64,000 bases of DNA from Thiohalophilus sp. (GCF_034522235.1 NZ_JAXHLN010000003.1:1798001-1862000), one strand, 5' to 3'; counted from the first letter of the stretch, positions 8,771 through 18,044 are shown. Numbers and translations: made by a program. Notes: generated by a model from the letters alone, not told the origin.

Positions 8771-10098
8771 GAGACTGTAAATTAAATTGTGTAACTGCTC
8801 AAAGTCCCATACCCTTGATAATAAAGGAAAAGACACATGAGCAGAAGAACAAAAACCAAAACCGATATCGACCCGCAGCTTGAAGCCCTGGTGAACAGTA
8901 TCAAAACACCGGAGGAACTCGAGGACCTCACCCGCTTGCTGCGCCAAAAAACCTTTGAAGCTATGCTCGAAGGCGAGATGGATGACCACCTTGGCTATCC
9001 CAAGCATGACAAAGCCGGTCAGCATAGCGGCAACAGCCGTAACGGTTACAGCAGTAAAACCTTGAAGGGCGAGCTTGGCGAGCTGCCAATTGCCATTCCC
9101 CGGGACCGCAACGGGGAATTTGAGCCGCTCATTATCTCCAAAAACCAGACCCGGCTACCGATTTTCAACGACAAGATCATCATGCTCTACAGCAAGGGCA
9201 TGAGCACGCGGGACATAGCTTCCACCTTGTTGGAACTGTACGGCGTTGAGGTCTCTCCTACGCTGATTTCACGGGTCACCGAGCAGGTGCTGGAACAGGT
9301 CCAGCAATGGCAATCCCGACCCCTGGATGAGGTCTATCCCATCGTCTATCTCGACTGCATCCGGGTGAAGATCCGTCAGGACAAACGCGTCATCAACAAA
9401 GCCATTTACCTGGCGCTGGGCATCAACCTGGACGGCCAGAAAGAACTGCTGGGGCTGTGGCTCGCGGAAAACGAGGGTGCCAAGTTCTGGCTGTCCGTGC
9501 TCACCGAACTGCAACAACGGGGCCTGAAGGACATTTTCATCGCCTCGGTGGATGGGCTGACAGGCTTCCCGGAAGCCATTAACACCGTTTACCCGAAGAC
9601 CCAGATCCAGCTATGCATCGTGCATATGGTGCGCAACTCGCTCAAATTCGTCTCCTGGAAAGAACGCAAGACCGTTGCCGCTGACCTGAAAAAGATCTAC
9701 GCCTCCCTCACTGTCGAGGAGGCCGAGCGAGAGCTGGCCGCCTTTGCCGAGCGCTGGGATGAGAAGTTTCCGTCCATCAGCACGGCCTGGCGCAAACACT
9801 GGCCGAATCTCATCACCCTGTTTAACTACCCGGATGATATTCGTAAAGTAATTTACACCACCAACGCTATCGAATCCCTCAATAGCGTTATCCGTAAGGC
9901 CGTCAACAACCGTAAGGTCTTTCCGAATGACGACGCGGCACTCAAGGTCGTCTATCTGGCCATGCAGGCGGCCTCCAAGAAATGGACCATGCCCATTCAT
10001 CATTGGAAGGACGCCTTGAATCGTTTTATGATTGAGTTTCCGGATAGAATGCCGGAGCAGTTCTAACCGGGCAGTTACACAGAATTATTTACAGTCTC
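8771..10098 (+). mobile_element. IS256-family insertion sequence, copy 1 (1328 bp)
   Basis: Complete element. Imperfect terminal inverted repeats of about 30 bases start GAGACTGTAAAT at the left and end ATTTACAGTCTC at the right; both contain GTGTAACTG further in. The direct repeat GGCCCCTG flanks it at 8763-8770 and 10099-10106, the 8-bp target duplication expected for this family. It has the same length as the copy at 19727-21054 but is clearly diverged from it. Confidence 0.95.
8837..10066 (+). CDS. IS256-family (Mutator-type) transposase
   Basis: 409 residues, full length for the family, without stop or frameshift. The DDE catalytic residues are visible: VYLDCIRVKI (first Asp, near 174), ASVDGLTGFPEA (second Asp, near 240) and TTNAIESLNSVIRK (Glu, near 345, in the conserved C-terminal helix). 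It would cut and join the element ends as a cut-and-copy circle-forming transposase. A GGAAAAG stretch before the ATG serves as ribosome site. The protein differs from its partner at 19759-20988 at many positions, mostly in the N-terminal 70 residues. Confidence 0.97.
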   Translation: MSRRTKTKTDIDPQLEALVNSIKTPEELEDLTRLLRQKTFEAMLEGEMDDHLGYPKHDKAGQHSGNSRNGYSSKTLKGELGELPIAIPRDRNGEFEPLIISKNQTRLPIFNDKIIMLYSKGMSTRDIASTLLELYGVEVSPTLISRVTEQVLEQVQQWQSRPLDEVYPIVYLDCIRVKIRQDKRVINKAIYLALGINLDGQKELLGLWLAENEGAKFWLSVLTELQQRGLKDIFIASVDGLTGFPEAINTVYPKTQIQLCIVHMVRNSLKFVSWKERKTVAADLKKIYASLTVEEAERELAAFAERWDEKFPSISTAWRKHWPNLITLFNYPDDIRKVIYTTNAIESLNSVIRKAVNNRKVFPNDDAALKVVYLAMQAASKKWTMPIHHWKDALNRFMIEFPDRMPEQF

Positions 10099-10113
10099 GG
10101 CCCCTGGAATCTC

Positions 10114-10661
10114 ATGCAACTGCACTCGTTTATTTCCAGAATTATTATTTGTCTGTTTTCCTTTCTATGCCTTTCCGCTTGCTCTTTCTTCCCGCAAGAA
10201 AGCGATCCTATGAAAAAGACCTGGTATAAATCAAATAATAATGACAGCTAACAACTTGTTATTCTTTTACCGGGGGCCTGGGATAGGCCCGCGGATTTTG
10301 AGACCTATGGATTTGTAGATAACGCACGTAAAAACGGGCTTAACCTCGACTTCCTGTCAGTTGATGCGAACATTTCCTACTCATACGTGGAAATTTTCCC
10401 GAGCGATTTATGAATGACATAATTCGTCCTGCCAGGGAAAACGGTTATCAGTCATTGAAAAATATTTATCTTGCCTATGGCAGGCAGGATGATTTAGCCC
10501 CTCAGTACAACGAGTTTAAGCAACTATTACCGTCGGCCAATATTTATTCGATAAATGGCACTCATAATTGGGATACCTGGTCAAGGCTTTGGTCAGAGCT
10601 CCTGAAAAGAAATATTGTACATGGGCTATCGCCCCCGTTGATAAAGTCCTATTCACGCTAA
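10114..10661 (+). pseudogene. Broken lipoprotein alpha/beta-hydrolase gene
   Basis: An ATG at 10114, eight bases after the IS target duplication, opens a frame for a lipoprotein signal peptide with the lipobox LSAC (cysteine at about residue 23). It meets a TAA at 10249-10251, and the same frame continues with VILLPGAWDRPADF, a typical first strand and oxyanion region of an alpha/beta hydrolase, until a TGA near 10410. The C-terminal part continues in another frame (10410-10661) with NDIIRPARENGY, IYLAYGRQDD (acid residue) and INGTHNWDTW (catalytic histidine). The serine elbow between them is missing. One nonsense codon, one frameshift and an internal deletion show a dead gene. The IS removed its upstream region. 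Confidence 0.75.
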
Positions 10662-10798
10662 ACAAATAGCATTCTTATCGGATACTTTTCTCGCCTTCCA
10701 GCCCCGGCGTCTTGCGCTGGTCCCGGCCATTGCTGTGCCGAGCTGATTATCATCCCTGCCCAGCTTGACAATATTCCCTCATAATTTACACTTACAAC

Positions 10799-10814
10799 CA
10801 GACTGACTGGTCTA
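10799..10814. promoter_or_regulatory. NemR-type operator upstream of the TetR gene
   Basis: CAGACTGACTGGTCTA, an inverted repeat with a 4-base centre, ends 19 bases before the regulator start. It matches the operator at 11462-11477 (TAGACCGACCGGTCTA) at 13 of 16 positions and resembles the NemR box TAGACC-N4-GGTCTA recalled from Escherichia coli. Autoregulation is the simplest reading. Confidence 0.75.
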
Positions 10815-10833
10815 TTAATAATCTGCGACGCAA

Positions 10834-11409
10834 ATGGCAACCGAAACCAAACAGCTTTTACTCGAACAGGGCATGGCCATGTTGTTGCGCCACGGCTACC
10901 ACGATCTGGGCATCACCGCGGTGCTGGAAGCGACGGGCATTCCCAAGGGTTCGTTTTACCACCACTTCAAGTCCAAGGAGGACTTTGGTCTGCAGGCCAT
11001 CGATCGCTATATGGAAGAGGTGCATGCCGGACTCGACTATTCTCTGGGTGACAAAAGTCTTGCCCCGCTACAACGGGTACGCCGTTTTTTCGAGCTCAGC
11101 GAGGAGAAGTATCGCACCCAGGGTTACCTGGGTTGCCTGTTGGGCGGGTTGGGCCAGGAGCTGTCGGGGGTCAGTGAGGTCTTTCGCCAGAAGGTTGAAC
11201 AGTGTTTCTTTGAGATCGCCCAGCGTATCGCCATCAGCCTTGAGGAGGCGATCGAACGCGGGGATCTCGCTGAAAATACCGACCCGCAGAAATTGGCGGA
11301 ACTGCTCGTCAACTGCTGGGAAGGCGCGGCTTTGCGGACACGCCTGCGACGTGATCCCGCGCCGTTGCGGGAAATGCTGGATTTCTATTTCCGCATAGCC
11401 TCGGCCTAG
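10834..11409 (+). CDS. TetR-family regulator, NemR-like with conserved cysteine
   Basis: 191 residues. The N-terminal helix-turn-helix includes ITAVLEATGIPKGSFYHHFK, a standard TetR recognition region. The C-terminal domain has YLGCLLGG with Cys101; in NemR a cysteine at the same place (Cys106, in SGCL) senses electrophiles and hypochlorite. The same 16-base operator stands before this gene and before the truncated haemoglobin gene, 121 bases downstream, so the protein most likely represses both and is released by reactive electrophiles, chlorine or nitrogen species. The ligand is inferred, not shown. GC content is host-like again from here onward. Confidence 0.88.
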   Translation: MATETKQLLLEQGMAMLLRHGYHDLGITAVLEATGIPKGSFYHHFKSKEDFGLQAIDRYMEEVHAGLDYSLGDKSLAPLQRVRRFFELSEEKYRTQGYLGCLLGGLGQELSGVSEVFRQKVEQCFFEIAQRIAISLEEAIERGDLAENTDPQKLAELLVNCWEGAALRTRLRRDPAPLREMLDFYFRIASA

Positions 11410-11461
11410 GGAGGTCAATATCCAACCCCACTGCTGTAGCCGGGAAATGCCGTGTAAAATA

Positions 11462-11477
11462 TAGACCGACCGGTCTA
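11462..11477. promoter_or_regulatory. NemR-type operator upstream of the haemoglobin gene
   Basis: TAGACCGACCGGTCTA has exact six-base arms around GACC. A TAAAAT -10-like hexamer ends three bases before it, so a bound repressor would cover the transcription start. The site is 52 bases before the haemoglobin ATG. Confidence 0.8.
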
Positions 11478-11529
11478 TTAGTGTGCCGTAAGTCAAACGA
11501 CCTGAACGCAAACCATAAGGAGATAGACA

Positions 11530-11907
11530 ATGGAAAATGCATCACTTTTTGAACGTCTGGGGGGTAGTAACGGTATTAATACGCTGGTGGAGAAGATCGT
11601 CGCCAACCACATGGAGAACCCGACCATCCGGGCGCGTTTTCGTCCCTATCTGGACACCCCGGAAAAACTGGCGACGACCAAGCACCATCTCTGCGCATTT
11701 CTCGAAGCCGGTAGCGGCGGGAATGCAGCATACCAGGGACGCTCGATGCCGGACACGCACCGTGGAATGAATATCAATGCGACGGAATATCTGGCCGCAC
11801 TCGATGACATTATGGCAGCGCTGGAGGAAGAGAAAATCGACGCACAGACCCAGAAAGATGTTCTGGCGATTGCCTATTCGTTAAAAGGCGAGATCCTGCA
11901 TCAGTAA
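11530..11907 (+). CDS. Group I truncated haemoglobin
   Basis: 125 residues, the length of a TrHbN-type truncated globin. It begins with the LFERLGGSNGINTLV helix, has the PYLDTPEKL CD/E region, and MPDTHRGMNI provides the proximal (F8) histidine; LDDIMAALEEEKID is helix G. These small haem proteins bind O2 and NO and often detoxify NO or reactive nitrogen. The AAGGAG ribosome site (11516-11521) lies eight bases before the ATG. Control by the adjacent NemR-like repressor is indicated by the shared operator, suggesting a role in a chemical stress response. Confidence 0.92.
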   Translation: MENASLFERLGGSNGINTLVEKIVANHMENPTIRARFRPYLDTPEKLATTKHHLCAFLEAGSGGNAAYQGRSMPDTHRGMNINATEYLAALDDIMAALEEEKIDAQTQKDVLAIAYSLKGEILHQ

Positions 11908-12014
11908 TTCCCGGCTTAACCCACGCACCGGGCGTCCCATGAACGGCGCCGCCCGGTGCGTGCCGGTTAATCGGTTGATCTACCCGATATTCCCTTTTCC
12001 AACCCGAGGGACAG

Positions 12015-12067
12015 GCTGTGTTCCGCACACCGTTATCAGGGTATCGGGAATGCGGTGCGCAGGATGC
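12015..12067. repeat. GGTGCG-type dispersed palindromic repeat, copy A
   Basis: A stretch with CGCACACCGTTATCAGGGTA, followed by TCGGGAATGCGGTGCG, closely matches 59776-59833 (same core with GTTATC and GGTATCGGGA). Both copies are intergenic and imperfectly palindromic. This type of repeat is common in proteobacterial genomes; no function is known. Confidence 0.65.
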
Positions 12068-12079
12068 AAATCAAAGCTT

Positions 12080-12146
12080 ACCAAGAAGACACGAAGGCTT
12101 GAAGAAAACCAAAATAGTTACTTTGTGTCTTGGTGTCTTCGTGGTT
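12080..12146. repeat. CACGAAGA-word inverted repeat, copy 2
   Basis: Degenerate arms built from CCAAGAAGACACGAAGG (left) and TGTCTTGGTGTCTTCGTGG (right) around an AT-rich centre, just downstream of the sppA stop codon. Same family as 329-400 and 28173-28307; it may terminate sppA transcription. Confidence 0.8.
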
Positions 12147-12158
12147 ATTTTTTTAAAA

Positions 12159-13139
12159 TTACCGGATCGTTCCCTTCTCCAACCCCAGTGTCTTGCTCAT
12201 GGTGCCGGCCATGGCGGCGCCGAGTTGTCGGGTGAAGCGCTCGAAGAAGTCGGGCTGCGGTGTGTAGTCAACGATGTTTTCAGCTTTAATAATTTCGCGG
12301 GCGACGTAGCTGCTGCTGCCGAGGCCGTCGATCAACCCCAGTTCGAGACTCTCCTCGCCGGTCCAGATTAATCCACTGAACAGCTTCGGATCATCGGCCA
12401 ATCTGTCGCCGCGCCCTTTTTTGACGGTATCGATAAATTGCTGGTGGATGTTGGTCAGCATTTTCTTGACATGCTGCACATCTTCTTGCTTTTCCGGGCT
12501 GAAGGGATCCAAAAAGCCCTTGTTCTCACCGGCCGTGTACAGACGACGTTCCACACCCAGTTTGTCGATCGCTTCGGTAAAGCCGAAGCTGTTCATGATC
12601 ACCCCGATGGAACCGACAAGGCTGGCCTTGTCAGCGTAGATTTCATCCGCGGCGGCGGCGATGTAATAGCCGCCGGAAGCACCGATGTCACTGATCACAG
12701 CATAGACCCGGGTCTCGGGATACTGTTCACGCAGGCGGTTGATCTCATCATTGACATAACCGGCCTGCACCGGACTGCCACCGGGGCTGTTGATGCGCAG
12801 GATGATTCCTGACACTTTCTCGTTCTTGAATGCGTTACGCAATCCGGTGACGATGTTATCGGCGCTGGCTGATTCCCCATCAGCTATAACGCCGTTGACT
12901 TCGACCAGTGCGGTGTGTTTTTTACTGATGAGGCTGGCGCGGGCCGAGTCGGTGTTGACGAAGGCGGTGAAATAGACCAGAAACAGATAGGAGAGGAACA
13001 GCAGCACGAAAAAGATCTTCCAGCGGCGGCTTTTCTTCTGTTCATTCAGTGCGGCGAATGCCAGGCGGTTGATGACATCCTGTTGCCATTGTTGCGCGGA
13101 TGAATCCTGATTGTTTTGTTCGTCGCTCATGTTGTCCAT
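12159..13139 (-). CDS. sppA: Signal peptide peptidase SppA (S49 family, short form)
   Basis: 326 residues, the short single-domain form. A transmembrane helix covers about residues 41-60 and the rest is periplasmic. INSPGGSP and ISDIGASGGYY hold the active site with Ser155; Lys207 in GENKGFLDPF is the expected general base, 52 residues later, the same spacing as in Bacillus SppA. It degrades cleaved signal peptides in the inner membrane. It lies downstream of the HAD phosphatase gene in the same direction, an arrangement (rluC, HAD, sppA) frequent in gammaproteobacteria. An alternative start at 13130 would remove three residues. Confidence 0.93.
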   Translation of the reverse strand: MDNMSDEQNNQDSSAQQWQQDVINRLAFAALNEQKKSRRWKIFFVLLFLSYLFLVYFTAFVNTDSARASLISKKHTALVEVNGVIADGESASADNIVTGLRNAFKNEKVSGIILRINSPGGSPVQAGYVNDEINRLREQYPETRVYAVISDIGASGGYYIAAAADEIYADKASLVGSIGVIMNSFGFTEAIDKLGVERRLYTAGENKGFLDPFSPEKQEDVQHVKKMLTNIHQQFIDTVKKGRGDRLADDPKLFSGLIWTGEESLELGLIDGLGSSSYVAREIIKAENIVDYTPQPDFFERFTRQLGAAMAGTMSKTLGLEKGTIR

Positions 13140-13190
13140 TCCCGTCTCGTGCGTTTCATCGCGCCGGTGGCGCTACCAAGGAGGTTGTTG

Positions 13191-13859
13191 TCAAGCGGCC
13201 AGGTTGCTGCGTTCCTTCAACCAGTTGTGAACATCGCCAATGCTGTCCAGGCAATCCAGCGGCTTGCAATCGAGCAGGCGCTGGCGCTCATGGACACCAT
13301 AACTCACTGCCAGGGATTTTACACCTGCGTTGCTGGCCATCTGCAAATCGTATTCGGTATCACCGATCATCAGTACCGCGTCCGTCTCGACGCCGAGATA
13401 ATCCATGATCTCGTGCAGCATCTGCGGATGGGGTTTGGAATGACATTCATCGGCACAGCGGGTGGTGTGAAAATATTCATCCAGCCCGGTCTGCTGCAGG
13501 ACCTTGTTCAATCCCTGTCGACCCTTACCGGTGGCCACGGCCAGAAAGTGGCCGGCGCGGTGCAGCTCCTCGATCATCTCCCGCGCACCGGCAAACAGCT
13601 GTGACGGTTCACGTTCGCTTTCCAAAAAATGATGTCGATAGCGGGCGGTCAACTGGATCAACTCCTCGGGGCTGCCCTGCGGATACAGGGTACGCAGCGC
13701 TTCCTGCAATCCCAGGCCGATGATGTTTTTCAGTTGCTCATCGCTGCGCGGTGCCAGATCCAGATCGCGGATCGCGGCGCGCATGCAGGTGAGGATCTCC
13801 CCTTCTGAATCCATCAGGGTCCCGTCCCAGTCAAAAACAATCAGTTGTGTGTTATTCAT
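13191..13859 (-). CDS. HAD-superfamily phosphatase (Gph-like)
   Basis: 222 residues. Motif I is FDWDGTLMDS with the nucleophile Asp10 and acid Asp12; motif II threonine lies in LAVATGKG, motif III lysine in CHSKPHPQ, and motif IV in MIGDTEYDLQMA. The alpha-helical cap between motifs I and II is the phosphoglycolate-phosphatase type. It dephosphorylates a small cytosolic phosphate ester, perhaps 2-phosphoglycolate from DNA repair; substrate assignment is uncertain. Its start overlaps the end of rluC by 8 bases, so the two are translationally coupled. Confidence 0.88.
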   Translation of the reverse strand: MNNTQLIVFDWDGTLMDSEGEILTCMRAAIRDLDLAPRSDEQLKNIIGLGLQEALRTLYPQGSPEELIQLTARYRHHFLESEREPSQLFAGAREMIEELHRAGHFLAVATGKGRQGLNKVLQQTGLDEYFHTTRCADECHSKPHPQMLHEIMDYLGVETDAVLMIGDTEYDLQMASNAGVKSLAVSYGVHERQRLLDCKPLDCLDSIGDVHNWLKERSNLAA

Positions 13860-14820
13860 GAAACTCCAGATTCAGTTTTGCGAGTAATGTTTGCAGGTGC
13901 GTGTCCAGCGGCGCGCTCACGTCAATATGGGGACCGTCATCGTCAAATGCAAATACCAGCCGGTGGGCATGTAAAAACAGCCGTTTGAGCCCCGCTTCGC
14001 GCAGCTGTTTGTTGAATTTTGGATCGCCGTATTTCTCATCGCCGGCGATGGGATGGCCCTGGTGGGCGGCGTGCACCCGGATCTGATGGGTACGCCCGGT
14101 CTCCAGCTTGACCTCGACCAGGCTGGCCGTGGCATTGACCGCCAAAGGCCGAAACAGGCTGGCCGCGGCCTTGCCGGTCTCATCCACCCGGACAATCCGT
14201 TCACCGGATGCCAGCACATTCTTTTTTAGCGACGCCTCGACGCGCCATGCCCCGCCCTGCCAGGGACCCATGAGCAGCGCCAGATAATATTTGTCCATGC
14301 GGTTTTCGCGCAGCAGCTCGTGCAGGGTCCGCAGGGCGCTGCGTTTTTTGGCGATGACCAGACAGCCGGAGGTGTCGCGATCCAGGCGGTGCACCAGCTC
14401 CAGAAACGGGGCGTCGGGCCGCAGGGCGCGCAGGGCCTCGATCACCCCGTAGCTGATCCCGCTACCGCCATGCACGGCCAGTCCGCTGGGTTTGTTGAGA
14501 ATCAAAATCCGCTTGTCTTCATACAAAATCGCTGACTCGACCTGGCGCAGCACCCGCTCGGCCGGCGTGGTGACGGTTTTCTCGCCCAGACGCACCGGCG
14601 GGATCCGCACCTCGTCCCCGGCCTTGAGCCGGTAAGGCGCCTTGATCCGGCCCTTGTTGACCCGCACCTCGCCCTTGCGCAGGATGCGGTAGATCAGACT
14701 GCGGGGCGCCCCCTTGAGCCGGGTGAGCAGATAGTTGTCGATGCGCTGGCCGGCCTGTTCGGGCCCGATTGTGACCAGTTTGACCTCTGAAGGGCCCGGA
14801 TTACTGCTTTTTGTCGCCAT
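13852..14820 (-). CDS. rluC: 23S rRNA pseudouridine(955/2504/2580) synthase RluC
   Basis: 322 residues from the ATG at 14820. An S4-like RNA-binding domain opens it (AGQRIDNYLL, YRILRKGEVRVNKGRIK), followed by the RluA-type catalytic domain with LVHRLDRDTSG, where the second Asp is the nucleophile, and TGRTHQIRVH. It converts three uridines of 23S rRNA to pseudouridine. The frame stays open upstream to 14874, but the family start fits the ATG at 14820. The gene is divergent from rne across a 426-base gap, as in Escherichia coli. Confidence 0.95.
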   Translation of the reverse strand: MATKSSNPGPSEVKLVTIGPEQAGQRIDNYLLTRLKGAPRSLIYRILRKGEVRVNKGRIKAPYRLKAGDEVRIPPVRLGEKTVTTPAERVLRQVESAILYEDKRILILNKPSGLAVHGGSGISYGVIEALRALRPDAPFLELVHRLDRDTSGCLVIAKKRSALRTLHELLRENRMDKYYLALLMGPWQGGAWRVEASLKKNVLASGERIVRVDETGKAAASLFRPLAVNATASLVEVKLETGRTHQIRVHAAHQGHPIAGDEKYGDPKFNKQLREAGLKRLFLHAHRLVFAFDDDGPHIDVSAPLDTHLQTLLAKLNLEFHE

Positions 14821-14874
14821 GATAGGGCCTATTCTAGCATTTTTCGTCCAGCGATTGATGCTCTGGAGCAACAC

Positions 14875-15246
14875 TGATATATTCGCTTAACTTCCGATTA
14901 TTGGGGAAGTTCGCCGCTGCTGTACCTCCGAGTGAATACAGGGCGGCGCAGACGGTCAAAAACCGGTTTTCCATCATCTGCTTCGCGCAGGTGATAACTG
15001 CAAGACAAATGTGGCTATTCGCGACCTGTTAACACGACGAATAGCCGTGGATGAACATACGCGCTCCCCGGGGCCGCGACACGTTTCGCGATCGGGTGGG
15101 CAGACCAGCACGTGACCCGGGTGGATCTCTGAGTCACGCCGGCTGTCGGCGATGCCGGGTTCGTGCGAAGGTCTGTTGTGGCATTGCCCACGGTCCGAAG
15201 TACAGGCGACCGGGGTCAGAGCGCACGCACGCATAAAGGTTATACA
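14875..15246 (+). promoter_or_regulatory. Long intergenic leader of rne with a strong hairpin
   Basis: This stretch between rluC and rne holds no gene I can support. The clearest structure is a perfect 9-bp stem, GGCTATTCG at 15013-15021 with CGAATAGCC at 15038-15046. Escherichia coli rne has a leader of about 360 nt with hairpins through which RNase E represses its own messenger; position and length here fit an analogous autoregulatory leader. The promoter itself was not identified. Confidence 0.55.
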
Positions 15247-17988
15247 ATGAAAAGAATGTTGTTTAACGCAACTCAGCCGGAAGAGTTGCGTGTCGCGCTG
15301 GTCGACGGCCAGCGCCTCTACGATCTGGATATCGAAACCAGCGCCCGCGAATCCAAAAAGTCGAACATCTATAAAGGTAAAATTACCCGCATCGAGCCCA
15401 GCCTCGAAGCGGCCTTTGTCGATTACGGCGCCGAACGCCACGGCTTTTTGCCCCTCAAGGAGATATCCCGCGAGTATTTCCGCGAAGGCGTCGATCCCGG
15501 CGGCAAGCTCAATATCAAGGATGCCATGAAGGAAGGCCAGGAACTGGTCATCCAGGTCGCCAAGGAAGAGCGCGGCAACAAAGGCGCGGCCCTGACCACC
15601 TTTATCAGCCTGGCCGGGCGTTATCTGGTGTTAATGCCGAATAACCCACGAGCCGGGGGGGTCTCCCGCCGGATAGAGGGCGATGACCGCAACGAGGCCC
15701 GTGACGCCCTCGCCCAGCTGGAAATCCCCCAGGACATGGGCATCATCATCCGCACCGCCGGTGTCGGCAAGAATGTCGAAGAGCTGCAGTGGGATCTGGA
15801 TTATTTGCTCAATCTCTGGAAAGCGATCGAGGAAGCCGCCGGGCAGAAAAACGCGCCGTTTCTGGTCTATCAGGAAAGCAATCTGATCACCCGCTCGATC
15901 CGCGATTATTTCCGTAACGACATCAACGAAATCATCATCGACGAGCCCAAGGTCTATGAACAGGCCCGGGAGTTCATGGCCCAGGTGATGCCGCACAACC
16001 TGAACAAGATCAAGCTCTATCAGGATCCGGTGCCGCTGTTCACCCGTTACCAGATCGAATCGCAGATTGAGTCCGCCTTCCAGCGCGAGGTGCGTCTGCC
16101 CTCCGGCGGCGCGTTGGTCATCGACCACACCGAAGCGCTGATTTCCATCGACATCAACTCCTCGCGCGCCACCAAGGGCGCCGACATCGAAGAGACCGCG
16201 CTCAACACCAATCTCGAAGCGTCCGAAGAGATCGCCCGCCAGTTGCGCCTGCGTGATATGGGCGGCCTGGTCGTCATCGACTTTATCGACATGAGCCCCG
16301 CCAAGAACCAGCGTGAGGTGGAAAACCGCCTGCGTGAGGCGCTCAAGGCGGATCGTGCCCGGGTCCAGGTCGGGCGTATCTCGCGCTTTGGCCTGCTGGA
16401 GATGTCCCGACAGCGTTTGCGTCCCTCGCTGGGTGAATCCAGCCAGATCATCTGCCCACGCTGCAGCGGTCACGGCACCATTCGCGGTATCGAATCGCTG
16501 GCATTGTCGATCCTGCGTCTGGTCGAAGAAGAATCCATGAAGGAAAAAACGGCGCGCGTTGTCGCCCAGTTACCGGTGGATGCCGCCACTTTCCTGTTAA
16601 ATGAAAAACGCGATGTGTTGCAGGAAATCGAAAATCGACACGGAATCAAAATCCTGTTGATACCGAACATCGATCTGGAGACACCACACTTTGAAGTGAC
16701 CCGCGTTCGCGACGATGATCCGTCACTGGAAGAGAACAAACAGAGTTTTCAGCTGGTCGAGCGCCATGATGAAGAAGGCATTGAAGCGGTCTCCGCCTCG
16801 GTGAGTTCGACCGCCATTGCGCCGGAAGAGCCGGCCGTCAAATCAGTCAAACCGGCCACGCCCCGGCCGGTAGCCGCTGCACCTGTCGCCCCGCACGGCC
16901 CCGGGCTGTTTGTCCGCTTGTGGCGCTTGTTGTTCGGCAGCGATGAAGCCGGGCGTCAAAAACCACGCCAGGAATCCGGCGCGACGACTCGTCCCCGTCG
17001 CAAGAGTAGCGCCGGCGAAGGTCAGCGACGCAAATCCGGCGGTCAGCAAAACCGCCGTACTGCGCAAAGCGGCGCACAAAGCCAGGGCGGTAACAAACCG
17101 GCCGCGGCGAAGCAGGCTGACACCAGGCCCGCCAGCGAGCCGTCTGCGGAGAGCAAGGAGAACAAGGAGAGTAAACAAAAATCGCAGGAGAGCGGCAGCG
17201 GCACGGGTGGACAGCAAGGCGAGCAGCAGCCACGCAGCTCCTCCGGCAGTCGCCGGGGCCGTCGGGGTGGCCGTCGCCGTCGGCGTCCCTCTTCTTCCTC
17301 GTCGTCGCCCGCCGACAGTGGCGATCAGTCCTCGCAAGGCGACAATAAAAACGAAAATAATGGCCATCGCAACGACAACCGTGGCCCGTCGGACAAAACC
17401 GACAAGGACACCGACAAGAACAAGGATCAGAAATCCCCCTCCGCAGCGCAGTCCGGCGAAAATGACAACCGTGGCAATGAATCTCAGGCACAAGACAAGC
17501 CCACAGATAACTCGCCGGCTCGCAATGAAACCGAAAGCGGTACCCGACAACCGACCGGTCAGCAAAAAGCAGAGAACAAGAGTTCGTCCACCGGACAACC
17601 GGCGACATCGACAAGCCCGTCACAATCTGAATCCGGTGGGGCGACAGGCAAAGCCGACGACAACGCCAGCCCGGTAAAACCGACGCAACAACCGCGTGAA
17701 GCGAGCGGCCGTCCCGCCGGCAATACGCCCGAGACGCCCGCTTCAAAACCGGCAAGCACGGAGGAACAATCCGGGAAAAAAGCCGCCGCAGAAGGTCCCG
17801 CAAAATCCAGCGAGCCCAAATCGGCTGAAAACAGCGCCGGCTCAGGTTCACTGGTTCAGGTGGAAACCCAGACCAGGCCCGCCCAGGAACAGCCCCGGGA
17901 ACAGAGCGAGAATCAGAACAAACCGGAATCCGGGCGTGTTCAGCAAAGCGACACCTCGCGCACAGGTTCGGACAAACCGGACAGCTAG
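15247..17988 (+). CDS. rne: Ribonuclease E
   Basis: 913 residues from the ATG at 15247, which gives the canonical start [20 protein letters not shown]; an in-frame upstream start is not supported. The order is S1 domain (about 35-125), 5' sensor and RNase H-like parts, the DNase I-like catalytic core with the metal-binding aspartates in [13 protein letters not shown] and VVIDFIDM, and the zinc link CPRC that joins the dimer halves. From about residue 520 on it is low-complexity, rich in Arg/Lys, then Ser/Gln/Asn/Lys, the degradosome scaffold region. It starts mRNA decay and processes rRNA and tRNA precursors at the inner membrane. A strong terminator follows. Confidence 0.96.
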   Translation: MKRMLFNATQPEELRVALVDGQRLYDLDIETSARESKKSNIYKGKITRIEPSLEAAFVDYGAERHGFLPLKEISREYFREGVDPGGKLNIKDAMKEGQELVIQVAKEERGNKGAALTTFISLAGRYLVLMPNNPRAGGVSRRIEGDDRNEARDALAQLEIPQDMGIIIRTAGVGKNVEELQWDLDYLLNLWKAIEEAAGQKNAPFLVYQESNLITRSIRDYFRNDINEIIIDEPKVYEQAREFMAQVMPHNLNKIKLYQDPVPLFTRYQIESQIESAFQREVRLPSGGALVIDHTEALISIDINSSRATKGADIEETALNTNLEASEEIARQLRLRDMGGLVVIDFIDMSPAKNQREVENRLREALKADRARVQVGRISRFGLLEMSRQRLRPSLGESSQIICPRCSGHGTIRGIESLALSILRLVEEESMKEKTARVVAQLPVDAATFLLNEKRDVLQEIENRHGIKILLIPNIDLETPHFEVTRVRDDDPSLEENKQSFQLVERHDEEGIEAVSASVSSTAIAPEEPAVKSVKPATPRPVAAAPVAPHGPGLFVRLWRLLFGSDEAGRQKPRQESGATTRPRRKSSAGEGQRRKSGGQQNRRTAQSGAQSQGGNKPAAAKQADTRPASEPSAESKENKESKQKSQESGSGTGGQQGEQQPRSSSGSRRGRRGGRRRRRPSSSSSSPADSGDQSSQGDNKNENNGHRNDNRGPSDKTDKDTDKNKDQKSPSAAQSGENDNRGNESQAQDKPTDNSPARNETESGTRQPTGQQKAENKSSSTGQPATSTSPSQSESGGATGKADDNASPVKPTQQPREASGRPAGNTPETPASKPASTEEQSGKKAAAEGPAKSSEPKSAENSAGSGSLVQVETQTRPAQEQPREQSENQNKPESGRVQQSDTSRTGSDKPDS

Positions 17989-18013
17989 GTAGAACAGCTC
18001 AATTGCGCAAACC

Positions 18014-18044
18014 AAAAAAGGAGACCGTCGGTCTCCTTTTTTAT
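18014..18044 (+). terminator. Rho-independent terminator of rne
   Basis: GGAGACC at 18020-18026 pairs with GGTCTCC at 18030-18036 across a GTC loop and is followed by a run of T. An A-run precedes the stem, so the signal could also serve the minus-strand gene downstream at 18089. Confidence 0.93.

Noticed and set aside
12015..12067. Riboswitch or small RNA upstream of other genes
   Set aside because: It matches a dispersed palindrome at 59776-59833 in a different context, so it is a repeat and not a gene-specific leader.
15631..16473. Minus-strand frame of 280 codons within rne
   Set aside because: Antisense to the catalytic core; no ribosome site or family.
16843..17851. Long minus-strand frames over the 3' half of rne
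   Set aside because: They are shadows of the repetitive Ser/Lys/Gln-rich scaffold region; composition is that of a reversed low-complexity code.
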